This document shows positions 8,189-16,830 of a DNA stretch of 64,000 nucleotides, in pieces. The translations under genes and the position numbers were made by a program. Source of the DNA: Rossellomorea sp. y25 (GTDB taxonomy: Bacteria; Bacillota; Bacilli; Bacillales; Bacillaceae_B); contig NZ_CP145886.1 in the NCBI RefSeq assembly GCF_038049935.1, positions 2,736,501 to 2,800,500 on the forward strand, written 5' to 3'. How positions within the stretch are numbered: the first letter of the stretch is position 1; every line of letters begins with the position of its first letter. The notes under the pieces were generated by a model that did no database searches, had not been told where the DNA came from, and saw nothing but the letters and a program-made list of their open reading frames with translations.

Positions 8189-9835
8189 ATGAAACGATTT
8201 GTGAGAATTGAGAAAAAAGATGCTACTTTGGCGATGGCACATATTTATGTTGGCTTTATTGCCTTGGCTCTAGGTGGATTGGCTGGATTATTACAAGTGT
8301 TGGTAAGGTCAGGCAAATTCATTTTGCCTGCAGGGATTGGCTATTACCAGGTCTTAACGGTTCACGGCGTATTATTGGGATTGGTATTAACCACTTTCTT
8401 TATCCTTGGATTCCAGCATGCTGCCATTTCCCGAACTTCCGGTACCTATTCTGGAAAATCGCGCTTGTTTGGCTGGTTAGGATTCTGGGTCATGCTTCTT
8501 GGTACAATCATGGCCGCTGTTATGATTCTATTAAATGAAGCAACTGTACTTTATACTTTCTATGCTCCCCTGCAGGCACACTGGATATTTTACTTAGGTT
8601 TGACTTTCGTCGTTGTTGGAAGCTGGTTAGGCGGGGCCGGCATGATCATCAAATATGTAAGCTGGCGAAAAGAAAACCCTGGACTACCAAGCCCTCTGTT
8701 AACATTCATGGCCATCATCAATACCGTCTTATGGATTGTCGCCACCATTGGTGTGGCAGGAACGGTTTTATTCCAGCTCCTTCCTTGGTCTCTTGGCCTC
8801 GTTGATCGAGTAGATGTGCTCGTAAGCAGAACATTATTCTGGTATTTCGGTCATCCCCTTGTATATTTTTGGCTGCTGCCTGCCTATATGGCATGGTATG
8901 TCATTATTCCAAAAATCATTGGCGGAAAAATATTTTCAGATTCGTTAGCCAGACTTTCATTTATTTTGTTCCTTCTATTCTCTATCCCGGTAGGTTTCCA
9001 TCACCAATTAGTGGAACCTGGAATTGACGCATATTGGAAGTTTCTACAGGTTGTTCTTACCTTTATGGTTGTCATACCTTCCTTGATGACTGCATTTTCT
9101 CTTTTCGCTACCTTTGAAATGTACGGCAGATCCAAAGGAGCTACCGGATTGTTTGGATGGTTTAAGAAGTTACCATGGGGAGATGCACGCTTTACCGTAC
9201 CCTTTATCGGCATGGTGGCCTTTATCCCTGCGGGAGCAGGTGGATTAATCAATGCATCTAACCAAATGAACCAGGTTGTTCATAATACCATTTGGGTTAC
9301 GGGCCACTTCCACTTAACTTTGGCAACTTCCGTTGTGTTAACGTTTTTCGGTATTGCCTATTGGCTCGTACCTCATTTAACGGGACGCGTCTTAACGAAA
9401 GCAATGAACAAACTGGCGATCGTGCAAGCCATTGTTTGGTCTGTAGGAATGGGTATTATGTCAGGTGCCATGCATGCTGTCGGCCTACTGGGCGCGCCAA
9501 GACGATCTTCTTTTTCGACTTATGGGGATGCACCGCAAGCCCTTGCTTGGATTCCATATCAAGTCGCACAAGCGATCGGGGGAACGATTCTTTTTATCGG
9601 GATTATCCTGGTTCTATATATCTTTATCAATCTGGCATTCTTCGCACCTAAAGGAGAAGAAGAATTCCCGGTAGGTGAAAAAGCGGAAGCGGCCGAGAGA
9701 AGTCCAATGGTCCTTGAAAACTGGAGAATTTGGTTAACCATCTTAGCAGCTCTCATTCTTGTTGCCTACACCGTTCCATTCATCGACATGATTCAAAATG
9801 CACCACCTGCATCCAAGGGCTATCATTTGTGGTAA
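8189..9835 (+). CDS. Cytochrome c oxidase subunit I, B-type (ba3/b(o/a)3)
   Basis: A 548-residue, heme-copper oxidase catalytic subunit with about 13 membrane segments. Ligands seen: His59 (VHGV) and His375 for the low-spin heme, His222 with the cross-linked Tyr226 (GHPLVYF), His271-His272 for CuB, and His373 (TGHFH) for the active-site heme. The short form and the YFGHPLVYFW signature point to the B family, not the CtaD A-type or cbb3. It starts one base after the subunit II stop. B. subtilis has no such enzyme; Geobacillus and several Bacillaceae do. These oxidases typically have high oxygen affinity, in line with the Fnr-type box upstream. Confidence 0.93.
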   Translation: MKRFVRIEKKDATLAMAHIYVGFIALALGGLAGLLQVLVRSGKFILPAGIGYYQVLTVHGVLLGLVLTTFFILGFQHAAISRTSGTYSGKSRLFGWLGFWVMLLGTIMAAVMILLNEATVLYTFYAPLQAHWIFYLGLTFVVVGSWLGGAGMIIKYVSWRKENPGLPSPLLTFMAIINTVLWIVATIGVAGTVLFQLLPWSLGLVDRVDVLVSRTLFWYFGHPLVYFWLLPAYMAWYVIIPKIIGGKIFSDSLARLSFILFLLFSIPVGFHHQLVEPGIDAYWKFLQVVLTFMVVIPSLMTAFSLFATFEMYGRSKGATGLFGWFKKLPWGDARFTVPFIGMVAFIPAGAGGLINASNQMNQVVHNTIWVTGHFHLTLATSVVLTFFGIAYWLVPHLTGRVLTKAMNKLAIVQAIVWSVGMGIMSGAMHAVGLLGAPRRSSFSTYGDAPQALAWIPYQVAQAIGGTILFIGIILVLYIFINLAFFAPKGEEEFPVGEKAEAAERSPMVLENWRIWLTILAALILVAYTVPFIDMIQNAPPASKGYHLW

Positions 9836-9839
9836 AAAG

Positions 9840-10120
9840 AAAAGCGGAGGCGGCTTGCTCTGGGGCGACAAGCATAAGACGAGTAACCCGGAAAGGCGCT
9901 CTTTGCCTTTTTGGGTTACTTGGCTTATGACCTCGAGCCCCAAGCCGCCGGAGCTCGACAATCAGAAAAGCGGAGGCGGCTTGCCCTGGGGCGACAAGCA
10001 TAAGACGAGTAACCCGGAAAGGCGCTCTTTGCCTTTTTGGGTTACTTGGCTTATGACCTCGAGCCCCAAGCCGCCGGAGCTCGACAATCAGAAAAGCGGA
10101 GGCGGCTTGCCCTGGGGCGA
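9840..10120. repeat. Tandem palindromic repeat, 126-bp unit, 2.2 copies
   Basis: Two full 126-bp units (9840-9965 and 9966-10091) that differ, by eye, at one base, plus the first 29 bases of a third unit (10092-10120). Each unit folds on itself as a long imperfect palindrome: GGCGGCTTG with CAAGCCGCC, GGGGC with GCCCC, CATAAG with CTTATG, GTAACCC with GGGTTAC, and AAAGGC with GCCTTT around a central loop. It starts 5 bases after the oxidase stop and fills this 340-base gap. Reading frames in it are artefacts of repetition. The opening (AAAAGCGGAGGCGGCT) occurs again at 24520. It resembles dispersed intergenic palindromes that I recall in several Bacillaceae genomes. Confidence 0.93.
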
Positions 10121-10141
10121 AAAAATCAAAATGATATAAAG

Positions 10142-10174
10142 AAAAGAGGCTGCCACATAACGGCAGCCTCTTTT
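10142..10174 (-). terminator. Terminator of the GyrI-like gene (bidirectional form)
   Basis: A perfect 13-bp stem (AAAAGAGGCTGCC with GGCAGCCTCTTTT, 7-base loop) directly after the stop of the 10175-10642 gene, with T-rich tails on both strands. It also caps read-through from the oxidase operon on the plus strand. Confidence 0.88.
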
Positions 10175-10642
10175 CTATTTCTCTTTAATTGGAACAAACA
10201 ACTCTAATTTCCTTTTGTCTTCCGTTTCGTTGATTTCCCTGTCCTGAGACAAAAATTTCTCGACACTCAGTCTGGAGTTGTCTTTTTCATACCCATTTTC
10301 CTTAATCCAGTTAAAGATCGAAAAGTAGGCCTGCTCGACTTCCGTTGACAGCCCTTCATATAGAGCGTGAGCATAATCGCCTGCAGGGAGAGTTAGTTCC
10401 AATAACCCCGGTGGAAGCTTTTCCACACGATCAACCTCTACGGTACAATAATACGTAAAATCAGTCGCTCTGTCATGGAAAGGTGCGTATATGCATTCAT
10501 CTCCATTGATGTGGTGAATGGATGGGATCATCTGTTGAAACTTGGTAAACAGTCTAGGAATCTCAGACCCTCTTCCATACGGTCCAGTCCACCCTATTCC
10601 TACCAGCAATTTATCCTCTAGCGATGCAACTTTAATTTCCAT
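10175..10642 (-). CDS. GyrI-like effector-binding domain protein
   Basis: 155 residues matching the GyrI-like/AraC effector-binding (SRPBCC-related bacterial transcription activator) fold: N-terminal strand 'EIKVASLEDKLLVGIGWTGPYG', the conserved 'YYCTVEV' strand, 'LPAGDYAHALYEG' and 'EKFLSQD'. It has no DNA-binding domain, so it is a stand-alone small-molecule binding protein. Ligand and role are not known from sequence. It lies 22 bases downstream of ypwA and may share its transcript. Confidence 0.8.
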   Translation of the reverse strand: MEIKVASLEDKLLVGIGWTGPYGRGSEIPRLFTKFQQMIPSIHHINGDECIYAPFHDRATDFTYYCTVEVDRVEKLPPGLLELTLPAGDYAHALYEGLSTEVEQAYFSIFNWIKENGYEKDNSRLSVEKFLSQDREINETEDKRKLELFVPIKEK

Positions 10643-10664
10643 GATTTTGCCTCCATTGTATTCG

Positions 10665-12179
10665 TTAATTCAAGGAATATACCTTTGAATACTTCTCAGT
10701 TAAATACTCGGCCAAGTACTTTGCATTAAGCCCTTCTCCGGTAACTTCCCTGATGATTTCCAGCGGTTTCTTCATCTTGCCCCACTGATGGACGTTCTTG
10801 GTCAGCCATTCTCTGATGGGAGCAAGATTCCCCTCTTCCAACAGCTCTTCATAATGAGGAAGATCGTTTAACATGGCACGCTTAAACTGTGCCGCGTACA
10901 TATATCCTAATGCGTATGACGGAAAGTAACCGAAGCTTCCACCGGCCCAATGAACGTCCTGGAGGACTCCTTCACCATTATGGGAAGGACGGATACCTAA
11001 GTACTCTTCATATTTCTGATTCCAGATTTCAGGAAGATCCTTCACGTCAATCTCATCATTAAATAATCCTTTTTCAATTTCATAGCGGATGATGATATGT
11101 AGAGCGTACGTTAATTCATCTGCTTCAATTCGAATTAACGAAGGTTTGGATTCATTAATCCCCCGATAGAAATCGTCCAGTTCCACAGAATCAAACTGTC
11201 CAGTTGAGTAATCCTTCAATAGCGAATAATTCTTCTTCCAGAAAGAATGATCTCTCCCTACAAAATTTTCATAAAACAGGGATTGAGACTCATGGATTCC
11301 CATGGACGTTCCCGTACATAGTGGTGTGCCCATCAAGTCCTTTGAAATGTTTTGTTCATAAAGGGCATGTCCACCTTCATGAATCGTTCCAAATACGGCT
11401 GTTCTCCAATCCTTCTCGTCATATTTAGTTGTTACCCTAACATCACCAGGATTTAAACCAATCGCAAACGGATGTACCGTTTCATCCAGTCTTCCAGAGT
11501 TGAAATCATATCCCATTTGTTCAAGGATCTTTAAGCTGAAATCCTTTTGCTTAGCCTTTGGAAAGTGTTTGAAAAGGAAATCGGTTTGTGGCTTATTTTT
11601 CGATTCAGAAATTTTATGTACAAGTGGAACAATTTGATCCCGAAGGTCGCCAAATACCTTATCTAACACTTCTATCGTTACACCTGGCTCATACATATCC
11701 AGTAGCGTATTATATTTGTTATCTTCGTAGCCCCAATAATCAATAAAGCGTTTCGTAAAGGATACAAGCTTTTCTAAATAAGGCTGAAACATGGTAAAAT
11801 CCGCTTTTTCTTTCGCTTCTTCCCAGATTCCTTCAGCTTTAGACTGTAACACGACGTATTCCCTATATTCAGATGCAGGAATTTTTTTATTGCGATCATA
11901 CTCTTTTTGACACTCTTCTAATAGTTTTTGTGTCATATCATCCAACTGATCCATTTCTGGAGAGAGTTTTGCTAAGTAAGCGGCCATTTCATTGGAAGTG
12001 GACATTTCAAACAGCTCAGATGAAAGCATCCCGATGACTTCTGACCGCTGCTCTGCACCATTTTTTGGAGCGCCGGTCCTTAAATCCCAGAACATCAAAC
12101 CAAGTGCTTCGTTGTAGGCAGACATTTTTTTAACATAATCATGAAATTGATCTTTTGTCTCTATTACTGATTCTTTCAT
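10665..12179 (-). CDS. ypwA: Metallocarboxypeptidase, M32 (Taq) family
   Basis: 504 residues from the ATG at 12179 (behind AAGGGGG); an earlier in-frame start lacks a binding site. The zinc motif HEGGH is near residue 267 with the surrounding 'GTIHEGGHALYEQN', and the family segment 'HNGEGVLQDVHWAGGSFGYFPSYALGYMYAAQF' is near the C-terminus. M32 enzymes are cytoplasmic carboxypeptidases with broad specificity. Length equals B. subtilis YpwA (about 500). Not part of an obvious pathway here. Confidence 0.95.
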   Translation of the reverse strand: MKESVIETKDQFHDYVKKMSAYNEALGLMFWDLRTGAPKNGAEQRSEVIGMLSSELFEMSTSNEMAAYLAKLSPEMDQLDDMTQKLLEECQKEYDRNKKIPASEYREYVVLQSKAEGIWEEAKEKADFTMFQPYLEKLVSFTKRFIDYWGYEDNKYNTLLDMYEPGVTIEVLDKVFGDLRDQIVPLVHKISESKNKPQTDFLFKHFPKAKQKDFSLKILEQMGYDFNSGRLDETVHPFAIGLNPGDVRVTTKYDEKDWRTAVFGTIHEGGHALYEQNISKDLMGTPLCTGTSMGIHESQSLFYENFVGRDHSFWKKNYSLLKDYSTGQFDSVELDDFYRGINESKPSLIRIEADELTYALHIIIRYEIEKGLFNDEIDVKDLPEIWNQKYEEYLGIRPSHNGEGVLQDVHWAGGSFGYFPSYALGYMYAAQFKRAMLNDLPHYEELLEEGNLAPIREWLTKNVHQWGKMKKPLEIIREVTGEGLNAKYLAEYLTEKYSKVYSLN

Positions 12180-12225
12180 TTTTAAAATCCCCCTTTTTTT
12201 AACATTCAATCTATTTTATCATATC

Positions 12226-12254
12226 ACAAAAAAACCGCCCATTAAGGCGGTTTT
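12226..12254 (-). terminator. Terminator of ypvA
   Basis: AAAACCGCC and GGCGGTTTT form a 9-bp stem with a 6-base loop, followed on the minus strand by a run of seven T. It begins 13 bases after the ypvA stop. Confidence 0.92.
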
Positions 12255-12266
12255 AACTTCTATTGA

Positions 12267-14192
12267 CTATGCGTTCAACACTTCAATTCCAACGGGTAAA
12301 ACTGATTCTACCAATTCTCTATGTGATGTTTCCGCGTCATTCATCAGAATATGGATGCTCCCCTTGTCTTCACTCGTCCGAATCAGACGTCCGATTCCCT
12401 GTCTCAAGCGAAGGATCATGTAAGGAATATCAACTTCTTCCATAGAATGAGTGGCATGCTTTCGTTTCGCATCAAAGACAGGGTCCTTTGGAGGGAATGG
12501 AAGCGAGTAGATAATGACCTGTGAAAGGGACTCCCCTGGCACGTCCAATCCTTCCCATAAGTGATATGAGCACAGGACCGTGGACGTTTCCTGCTGGAAC
12601 TGCTCTACCGTATCACTGATCTCTCTGTCCCCTTCATAGATTACATTCCATGCCTGATCAGCCTGTTGCATCTGAAACGACCTAAATGCATTCATTTCAT
12701 CCATGGAGGTGAAAAGAACCAACGATTTCCCTTGATTACTCTTCAGTTTGTCAAATACATACTGATTTTTGGAATGTACTCCGGCATCCAGTGAAGGAAG
12801 ATACGCTTTCATCATGTCTTCGTAATCATAAGGGGATTCCACTGAAAATTTTTCATATGTCTCAATCCCAAGCGATTGAGAAACATAAGAGAAGTCTCCA
12901 TTATAGGAAAGGGTTGCCGAAGAAAAAATAAATGGAATATTTTGAGAAAAAACTTGTTCTCTAAGAATTTCCTCGACTAATCTCGGCATCACCACAAATG
13001 TGTGCTCTTCCTCTGATGTTTCCAACCAGTAGATTCCTTTTTCATCATCTAAAAACAGTTTCAACGAATACTGGATCTGCTCCAGATATTCTTCCACTAC
13101 CTTTAAAAGATAATCATCCATAACGTACATTTCAGATTCAAAAACGAGCTCATTCAAGAGGTTTTCGATTTTCTCCGTTATAGACCTGCCCTGCTGTAAT
13201 ATGGCTTCTGAACGAATGATGTATTGTCTATCGGAGCCTGACTCCCCTTTGGAGTCCTTCTCGAGTAGCTCGAACCACTTTTCATTGTCGAGCATGATAT
13301 CTTCAATGATATAAAGGGTCTCCTCCCTCATATCCGATGAAGACAGCTTCTCTAATAGTCCTTCAAGTGTCTCCATCCTCATCCTGTAAGTCATCGCTTT
13401 TTGAGAAGCAAATTCCAATAGGTGACCTTCGTCAAAGACGACTGAGCTTGCTTCCGGCAGAAGTGGCAGCTGACCTTCCCGTTTTCTACTGTCCTTGGTC
13501 CAGATATGCTCCATATAGAAATCATGTGAACAGATGATCAAGTCAGCCGCATTCCGATAGTGTTCACGGTGAAGCGTAAGGCCGCAACGATGGCGATAGA
13601 CGCAGGACATGCAGTCCTGAAGGGAGTCCCAGCCTACATGATTCCATTCTTCATCTGACAACCCGGCATATTCTTTACGATCCCCGTAATGACTGAAGCT
13701 TCTCATAGAAGAATTGTCATGGACGAAGTCCGGCAATTCCTCCCACATATCTTGATAAACTTCATTTTGAGAAACATTTTCTTCTAATTTCTTTATGCAA
13801 AGATATTGCTCCCTCGACTTTGCCAAACGAACATCTATGTCTAAATCCAGGGCATGTTCAAGCTTTTGGATGTCCCCCTCTTTTTTCACAATCTGCTCAA
13901 TGAGTGTTTCATCGGCACATGCAATGATTGCAGGTTTTCCTGTATACCTGGCATAGGATAACGCATATAAGAGGTATACAAGGGTTTTGCCCGTACCGAC
14001 ACCTGCTTCCGCATACATGACTTGCTTATTTTTATAGGCTTGATTAAGTTGAAAGGCCATAAATACCTGTTCATCCCTTAAATCAAATCCCTTTTCAGGT
14101 AATAGATCATAAAATACATCACCGACCCAATCGGATAATGCTTCATAAAAGGATTGCTCCTTGGTTAGTTCAAATGGTAATTTTCTTCTCAT
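12267..14192 (-). CDS. ypvA: DinG/XPD-family ATP-dependent helicase with Fe-S cysteines
   Basis: 641 residues, superfamily 2. Walker A GVGTGKT is at 64-70, DEGH at 254-257, and the last motif 'QGIGRLIRTSEDKG' near the C-terminus. Four cysteines (132, 194, 197, 203) lie between Walker A and B with the C-x2-C-x5-C pattern of a 4Fe-4S XPD-type helicase, so this paralogue keeps the cluster, unlike DinG elsewhere in the window. Such helicases unwind DNA 5' to 3'. ATG at 14192 behind TAGGAGGT. Specific role in B. subtilis is not established as far as I know. Confidence 0.9.
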   Translation of the reverse strand: MRRKLPFELTKEQSFYEALSDWVGDVFYDLLPEKGFDLRDEQVFMAFQLNQAYKNKQVMYAEAGVGTGKTLVYLLYALSYARYTGKPAIIACADETLIEQIVKKEGDIQKLEHALDLDIDVRLAKSREQYLCIKKLEENVSQNEVYQDMWEELPDFVHDNSSMRSFSHYGDRKEYAGLSDEEWNHVGWDSLQDCMSCVYRHRCGLTLHREHYRNAADLIICSHDFYMEHIWTKDSRKREGQLPLLPEASSVVFDEGHLLEFASQKAMTYRMRMETLEGLLEKLSSSDMREETLYIIEDIMLDNEKWFELLEKDSKGESGSDRQYIIRSEAILQQGRSITEKIENLLNELVFESEMYVMDDYLLKVVEEYLEQIQYSLKLFLDDEKGIYWLETSEEEHTFVVMPRLVEEILREQVFSQNIPFIFSSATLSYNGDFSYVSQSLGIETYEKFSVESPYDYEDMMKAYLPSLDAGVHSKNQYVFDKLKSNQGKSLVLFTSMDEMNAFRSFQMQQADQAWNVIYEGDREISDTVEQFQQETSTVLCSYHLWEGLDVPGESLSQVIIYSLPFPPKDPVFDAKRKHATHSMEEVDIPYMILRLRQGIGRLIRTSEDKGSIHILMNDAETSHRELVESVLPVGIEVLNA

Positions 14193-14320
14193 GGGGACCT
14201 CCTACGTGACACAATATTTCTAATTTACTAGAATTCTTACGAATTGAAAAGATAAAAACGCAATTTATTCGTGGCTCTTAAGATGAGCCTTTCATTCAAA
14301 GCTTTTCCGATGCCCTTAAC

Positions 14321-14385
14321 AAAAGAAAAGAGACGCTCCATATCAAGGGTAGATCTACCACTTGAATGGATGTCCCTAGTCTCCT
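14321..14385 (-). terminator. Long hairpin, probable terminator of the 57-aa gene
   Basis: Minus-strand RNA can fold GAGAC...GTCTC outside, then TCC-AT-TCAAG / CTTGA-TAT-GGA, and an inner perfect palindrome GGTAGATCTACC, followed by TTTTCTTTTG. It starts 12 bases after the stop of the 14397-14570 gene. It is more elaborate than an ordinary terminator. Nothing else was found between it and ypvA (to 14192) apart from a small GGCTC/GAGCC hairpin. Confidence 0.6.
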
Positions 14386-14396
14386 TTAGAATACAC

Positions 14397-14570
14397 TCAG
14401 TCGTATATTCTCTTTTTTCTTAACAATTCATATTGAAAAGCCTGATCCAGGTTTTTCGCTGCTTCGTGTAAGTCTGGTTGAATGGCTGCTCCTTCTTCAC
14501 ATGAAATGGAAGAAATAGAGCTTTGTAATGCCTGATAGATTTTTTGGTAATCGATGAAAGAATGGTCCAT
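14397..14570 (-). CDS. Small conserved-type protein of unknown function (57 aa)
   Basis: ATG at 14570 behind GAGGAGTGAAAGAGG. The 57-residue product starts MDHSFIDYQKIYQAL, is mainly helical, has one cysteine, and ends with a basic RKKRIYD. No membrane segment. I do not recognise a family. It lies between ypsC and ypvA in the same orientation and is followed by its own long hairpin. Strong binding site and the terminator support a real gene. Confidence 0.6.
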   Translation of the reverse strand: MDHSFIDYQKIYQALQSSISSISCEEGAAIQPDLHEAAKNLDQAFQYELLRKKRIYD

Positions 14571-14667
14571 CCTCTTTCACTCCTCTAAAAATGATAGAAC
14601 TATTATACGCAGGAAGTGAAGGGGATATTCTGACCTTCTTTATCTTTTTTTCTTGGACTTGAAATGT

Positions 14668-15807
14668 TTACCCTTTTCTCGGAGGACGAGGTCCCCAATA
14701 TTGATAATAATCCGTTCGAATAAACCCGTTGAACAATTTACGTTTTTTGGTTGCTTGCTTTCCATAGCATTGCTCAAAATTTTCATGGGACGTCATCATG
14801 TATACCGACCAGGTTTCCAGTTTTTCAAAGGCCTTTCCCATTTCTTGATACATTTTCTCCACCTCTTTACGTTCACCTAAACGTTCACCATAAGGAGGAT
14901 TTCCGACAATGATGCCATATTCCAATTCTGAAGTGAAGTCTCTTACTTGCATTTGTTTAAATTTCACCAAATCTCCAAGACCTGCCTCCAGGGCATTCTC
15001 TTTCGACACCTCTATCATTCGGTGATCGATATCAGTACCCAATATTTCAAGGGGCTGGTTGTAGTTAGCCAAATCTTCTGCTTCCAGACGCGTTTTTTCC
15101 CATACATCATCAGGCATCATCGGCCATTGCTCTGACAAGAACTCTCGGTTAAATCCAGGTGCGATGTTTTGACCGATCAATGCCGCTTCGATCGGAATGG
15201 TACCTGACCCGCAGAATGGATCCACAAATGGACGATCAGGATTCCAGGACGTTAGTTGAATCAGTGCTGCAGCCAGCGTTTCCTTTAAAGGAGCTTCACC
15301 TTGACCGATTCGATATCCCCTTTTATGAAGACCTTGTCCACTGGTATCGAGGGTGATGCTTGCCACATCTTTATGGATCGCCACCTCAATTTTAAACAAG
15401 GGGCCAGTTTCGTCAAGCCAAGATGTACGTTTGTATGCTGTACGTAATCGTTCAACGATTGCTTTTTTCACGATGGCCTGGCAATCAGGTACACTGTATA
15501 GCTTTGATTTAACGGATTTCCCCTGCACAGGGAATTCTGCGTCTACAGGAAGGAAATTCTCCCACGGCAGTTTCTTAGTATTCTCAAATAGTTCATCAAA
15601 GGAGTACGCTTTAAAGTCTCCAACGAGTATCTTAATTCTATCAGCAGTTCTTAGCCACATATTGGCTCTTGCGATAGCCGTTTCGTCCCCTTTGAAGATG
15701 ACTTTCCCGTTCTCCACCTGACATTCGTAGCCCAGGTCCTTCACTTCTTTCGCAACAATCGCTTCCAGCCCCATCGCTGCAGTCGCTATTAATGTATATG
15801 TACTCAT
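14668..15807 (-). CDS. ypsC: THUMP-domain class I rRNA methyltransferase (RlmL/YpsC family)
   Basis: 379 residues. N-terminal ferredoxin-like/THUMP RNA-binding part (about 1-160), then a Rossmann methyltransferase with 'VDPFCGSGTIPIEAALI' as the SAM site and the N6/N2 catalytic motif GNPPYGERL near 297-305. B. subtilis YpsC is its orthologue, annotated as RlmL-like and proposed to act on 23S rRNA guanine. Next to rnpB and gpsB, the same order as in B. subtilis. ATG behind GAGGTGACAAT. Confidence 0.92.
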   Translation of the reverse strand: MSTYTLIATAAMGLEAIVAKEVKDLGYECQVENGKVIFKGDETAIARANMWLRTADRIKILVGDFKAYSFDELFENTKKLPWENFLPVDAEFPVQGKSVKSKLYSVPDCQAIVKKAIVERLRTAYKRTSWLDETGPLFKIEVAIHKDVASITLDTSGQGLHKRGYRIGQGEAPLKETLAAALIQLTSWNPDRPFVDPFCGSGTIPIEAALIGQNIAPGFNREFLSEQWPMMPDDVWEKTRLEAEDLANYNQPLEILGTDIDHRMIEVSKENALEAGLGDLVKFKQMQVRDFTSELEYGIIVGNPPYGERLGERKEVEKMYQEMGKAFEKLETWSVYMMTSHENFEQCYGKQATKKRKLFNGFIRTDYYQYWGPRPPRKG

Positions 15808-15860
15808 ATTGTCACCTCGTTATTAAGTATCTCTATTTAATAGTATTGTCTTGTTTCCCA

Positions 15861-15914
15861 TAAAATAAAAAGGACTGATACAAAGAAGCAGTGTATTACC
15901 TGCATGTATCAGTC
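15861..15914 (-). terminator. rnpB: Terminator of rnpB
   Basis: GACTGATACA (minus strand) pairs with TGTATCAGTC, with an inner GCAG/CTGC helix, followed by CTTTTTATTTT. It lies about 30 bases past the mature 3' end of the RNase P RNA. Confidence 0.85.
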
Positions 15915-15944
15915 ACTTGCATTATTTAATCCATATTGCTCTTA

Positions 15945-16354
15945 TCCCGTAATAGTGTTCTGTAAGCCATGTTTTGTTCCGTTGTACTACAAGCGACTTA
16001 TCGTCTCGTACTCGGGTGGTAATCATCTATCTACAAAGGAAGCTCCTTTGTCCCTCTCTTCGTTCAATTCCTCCGAAAGGATTCCCCTACCTAATTTTGG
16101 GTTTCTCGCTCGTGGGGTTTACCTCGTTCCACTCCTGCCATTTCTAACAGGACTTCGTCACTGTGGCACTTTCAAGGTAGTCACACCATATCCCAAGGGA
16201 CTTAGGTGTTTTCCCTGCCGTCAACTCAAAGCTTGAGCTGCCCTAGCTTATGAATTGGCTAGGCACGAACACTACGTGCATCTCAGCACCGTGCGAGCAT
16301 GGACTTTCCTCTACAACTATAAGTTGCAGCGATTACCCAAACACCATTAAGGAT
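15945..16354 (-). ncRNA. rnpB: RNase P RNA, Bacillus (class B) type
   Basis: The catalytic RNA of the tRNA 5'-processing ribozyme. Conserved blocks read on the minus strand include GGGTAATCGCTGCA near the 5' end, GAGGAAAGTCCATGCTCGCA, GTGCCACAGTGACGAAGTC, GAGCGAGAAACCC, GATAGATGATTACC and AACAAAACATGGCTTACAGAAC at the 3' end. Helix P1 closes between AATGGTGTTT and GAACACTATT. Length about 410 nt fits type B. Ends are estimated to within about 10 bases. Location between ypsC and gpsB is the standard Bacillus one. Confidence 0.96.
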
Positions 16355-16366
16355 CAGCAATATCTA

Positions 16367-16395
16367 ATTATACTGTAGTTCTTCTAATAATTCAA
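16367..16395 (-). promoter_or_regulatory. rnpB: Sigma-A promoter of rnpB
   Basis: TTGAAT (16390-16395) and a perfect TATAAT (16367-16372) with a 17-base spacer on the minus strand, placing the start near 16361, a few bases ahead of the mature RNA. Confidence 0.85.
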
Positions 16396-16404
16396 CTGGA
16401 AATA

Positions 16405-16713
16405 TTAGTCGTATAATTTGTTTCCAAATACATGTTTTTCTAAATTAGACAAGCGCTTAAGGATATCGAAATTCGTTGTGCCTGTCTGCTGAGTTGGAGC
16501 AGCGGACCGTTGCTTACTGGCTCCCTCTACTTGCTTCTTCAATCGCAGATTCTCTTGTTGAAGATCTTCTATTTCTTGATGAAAGGTTTCATAATCTTTA
16601 ATAATCAAATCTAAAAATTTATCTACGTCTTCTTGCTTGTATCCCCGCATTCCACTTTTGAATTCTTTTTCAAGGATATCCTTAGCCGTTAATTTCACTT
16701 TATCTGAGATCAT
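16405..16713 (-). CDS. gpsB: Cell-cycle protein GpsB
   Basis: 102 residues from the ATG at 16713 (GAGGTGAAAATA in front). Shows the DivIVA/GpsB N-terminal lipid-binding-like coiled coil: '[32 protein letters not shown]', heptads to about residue 65, a Gln/Thr/Ala-rich linker, and the C-terminal helix '[16 protein letters not shown]' used for hexamerisation. GpsB links the division machinery with penicillin-binding proteins such as PonA, which is also encoded in this window. Upstream of rnpB, as in B. subtilis. Confidence 0.96.
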   Translation of the reverse strand: MISDKVKLTAKDILEKEFKSGMRGYKQEDVDKFLDLIIKDYETFHQEIEDLQQENLRLKKQVEGASKQRSAAPTQQTGTTNFDILKRLSNLEKHVFGNKLYD

Positions 16714-16830
16714 TATTTTCACCTCTATATTTATCACTATCATTTTTTCAAATAACCATCATTTTGTCAATTGTAATTGTTATTCGGGGCTCATATAATT
16801 CCGAATGGTTAATGAGTGATAAAGCATCCT

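Noticed and set aside
9840..10120. CRISPR-like array
   Set aside because: Units are contiguous and 126 bp long with no unique spacers, so it is a tandem repeat.
9780..10139. Overlapping open frames on both strands downstream of the oxidase
   Set aside because: They come from the tandem palindromic repeat; the same residues recur every 42 codons and no ribosome binding site precedes them.
14248..14351. 34-codon frame on the minus strand beginning MERLFSF
   Set aside because: It starts inside the long hairpin after the 57-aa gene and has no ribosome binding site.
15904..16236. 110-codon plus-strand frame in the gpsB-ypsC gap
   Set aside because: It is antisense to the RNase P RNA, whose conserved blocks are plain on the minus strand.
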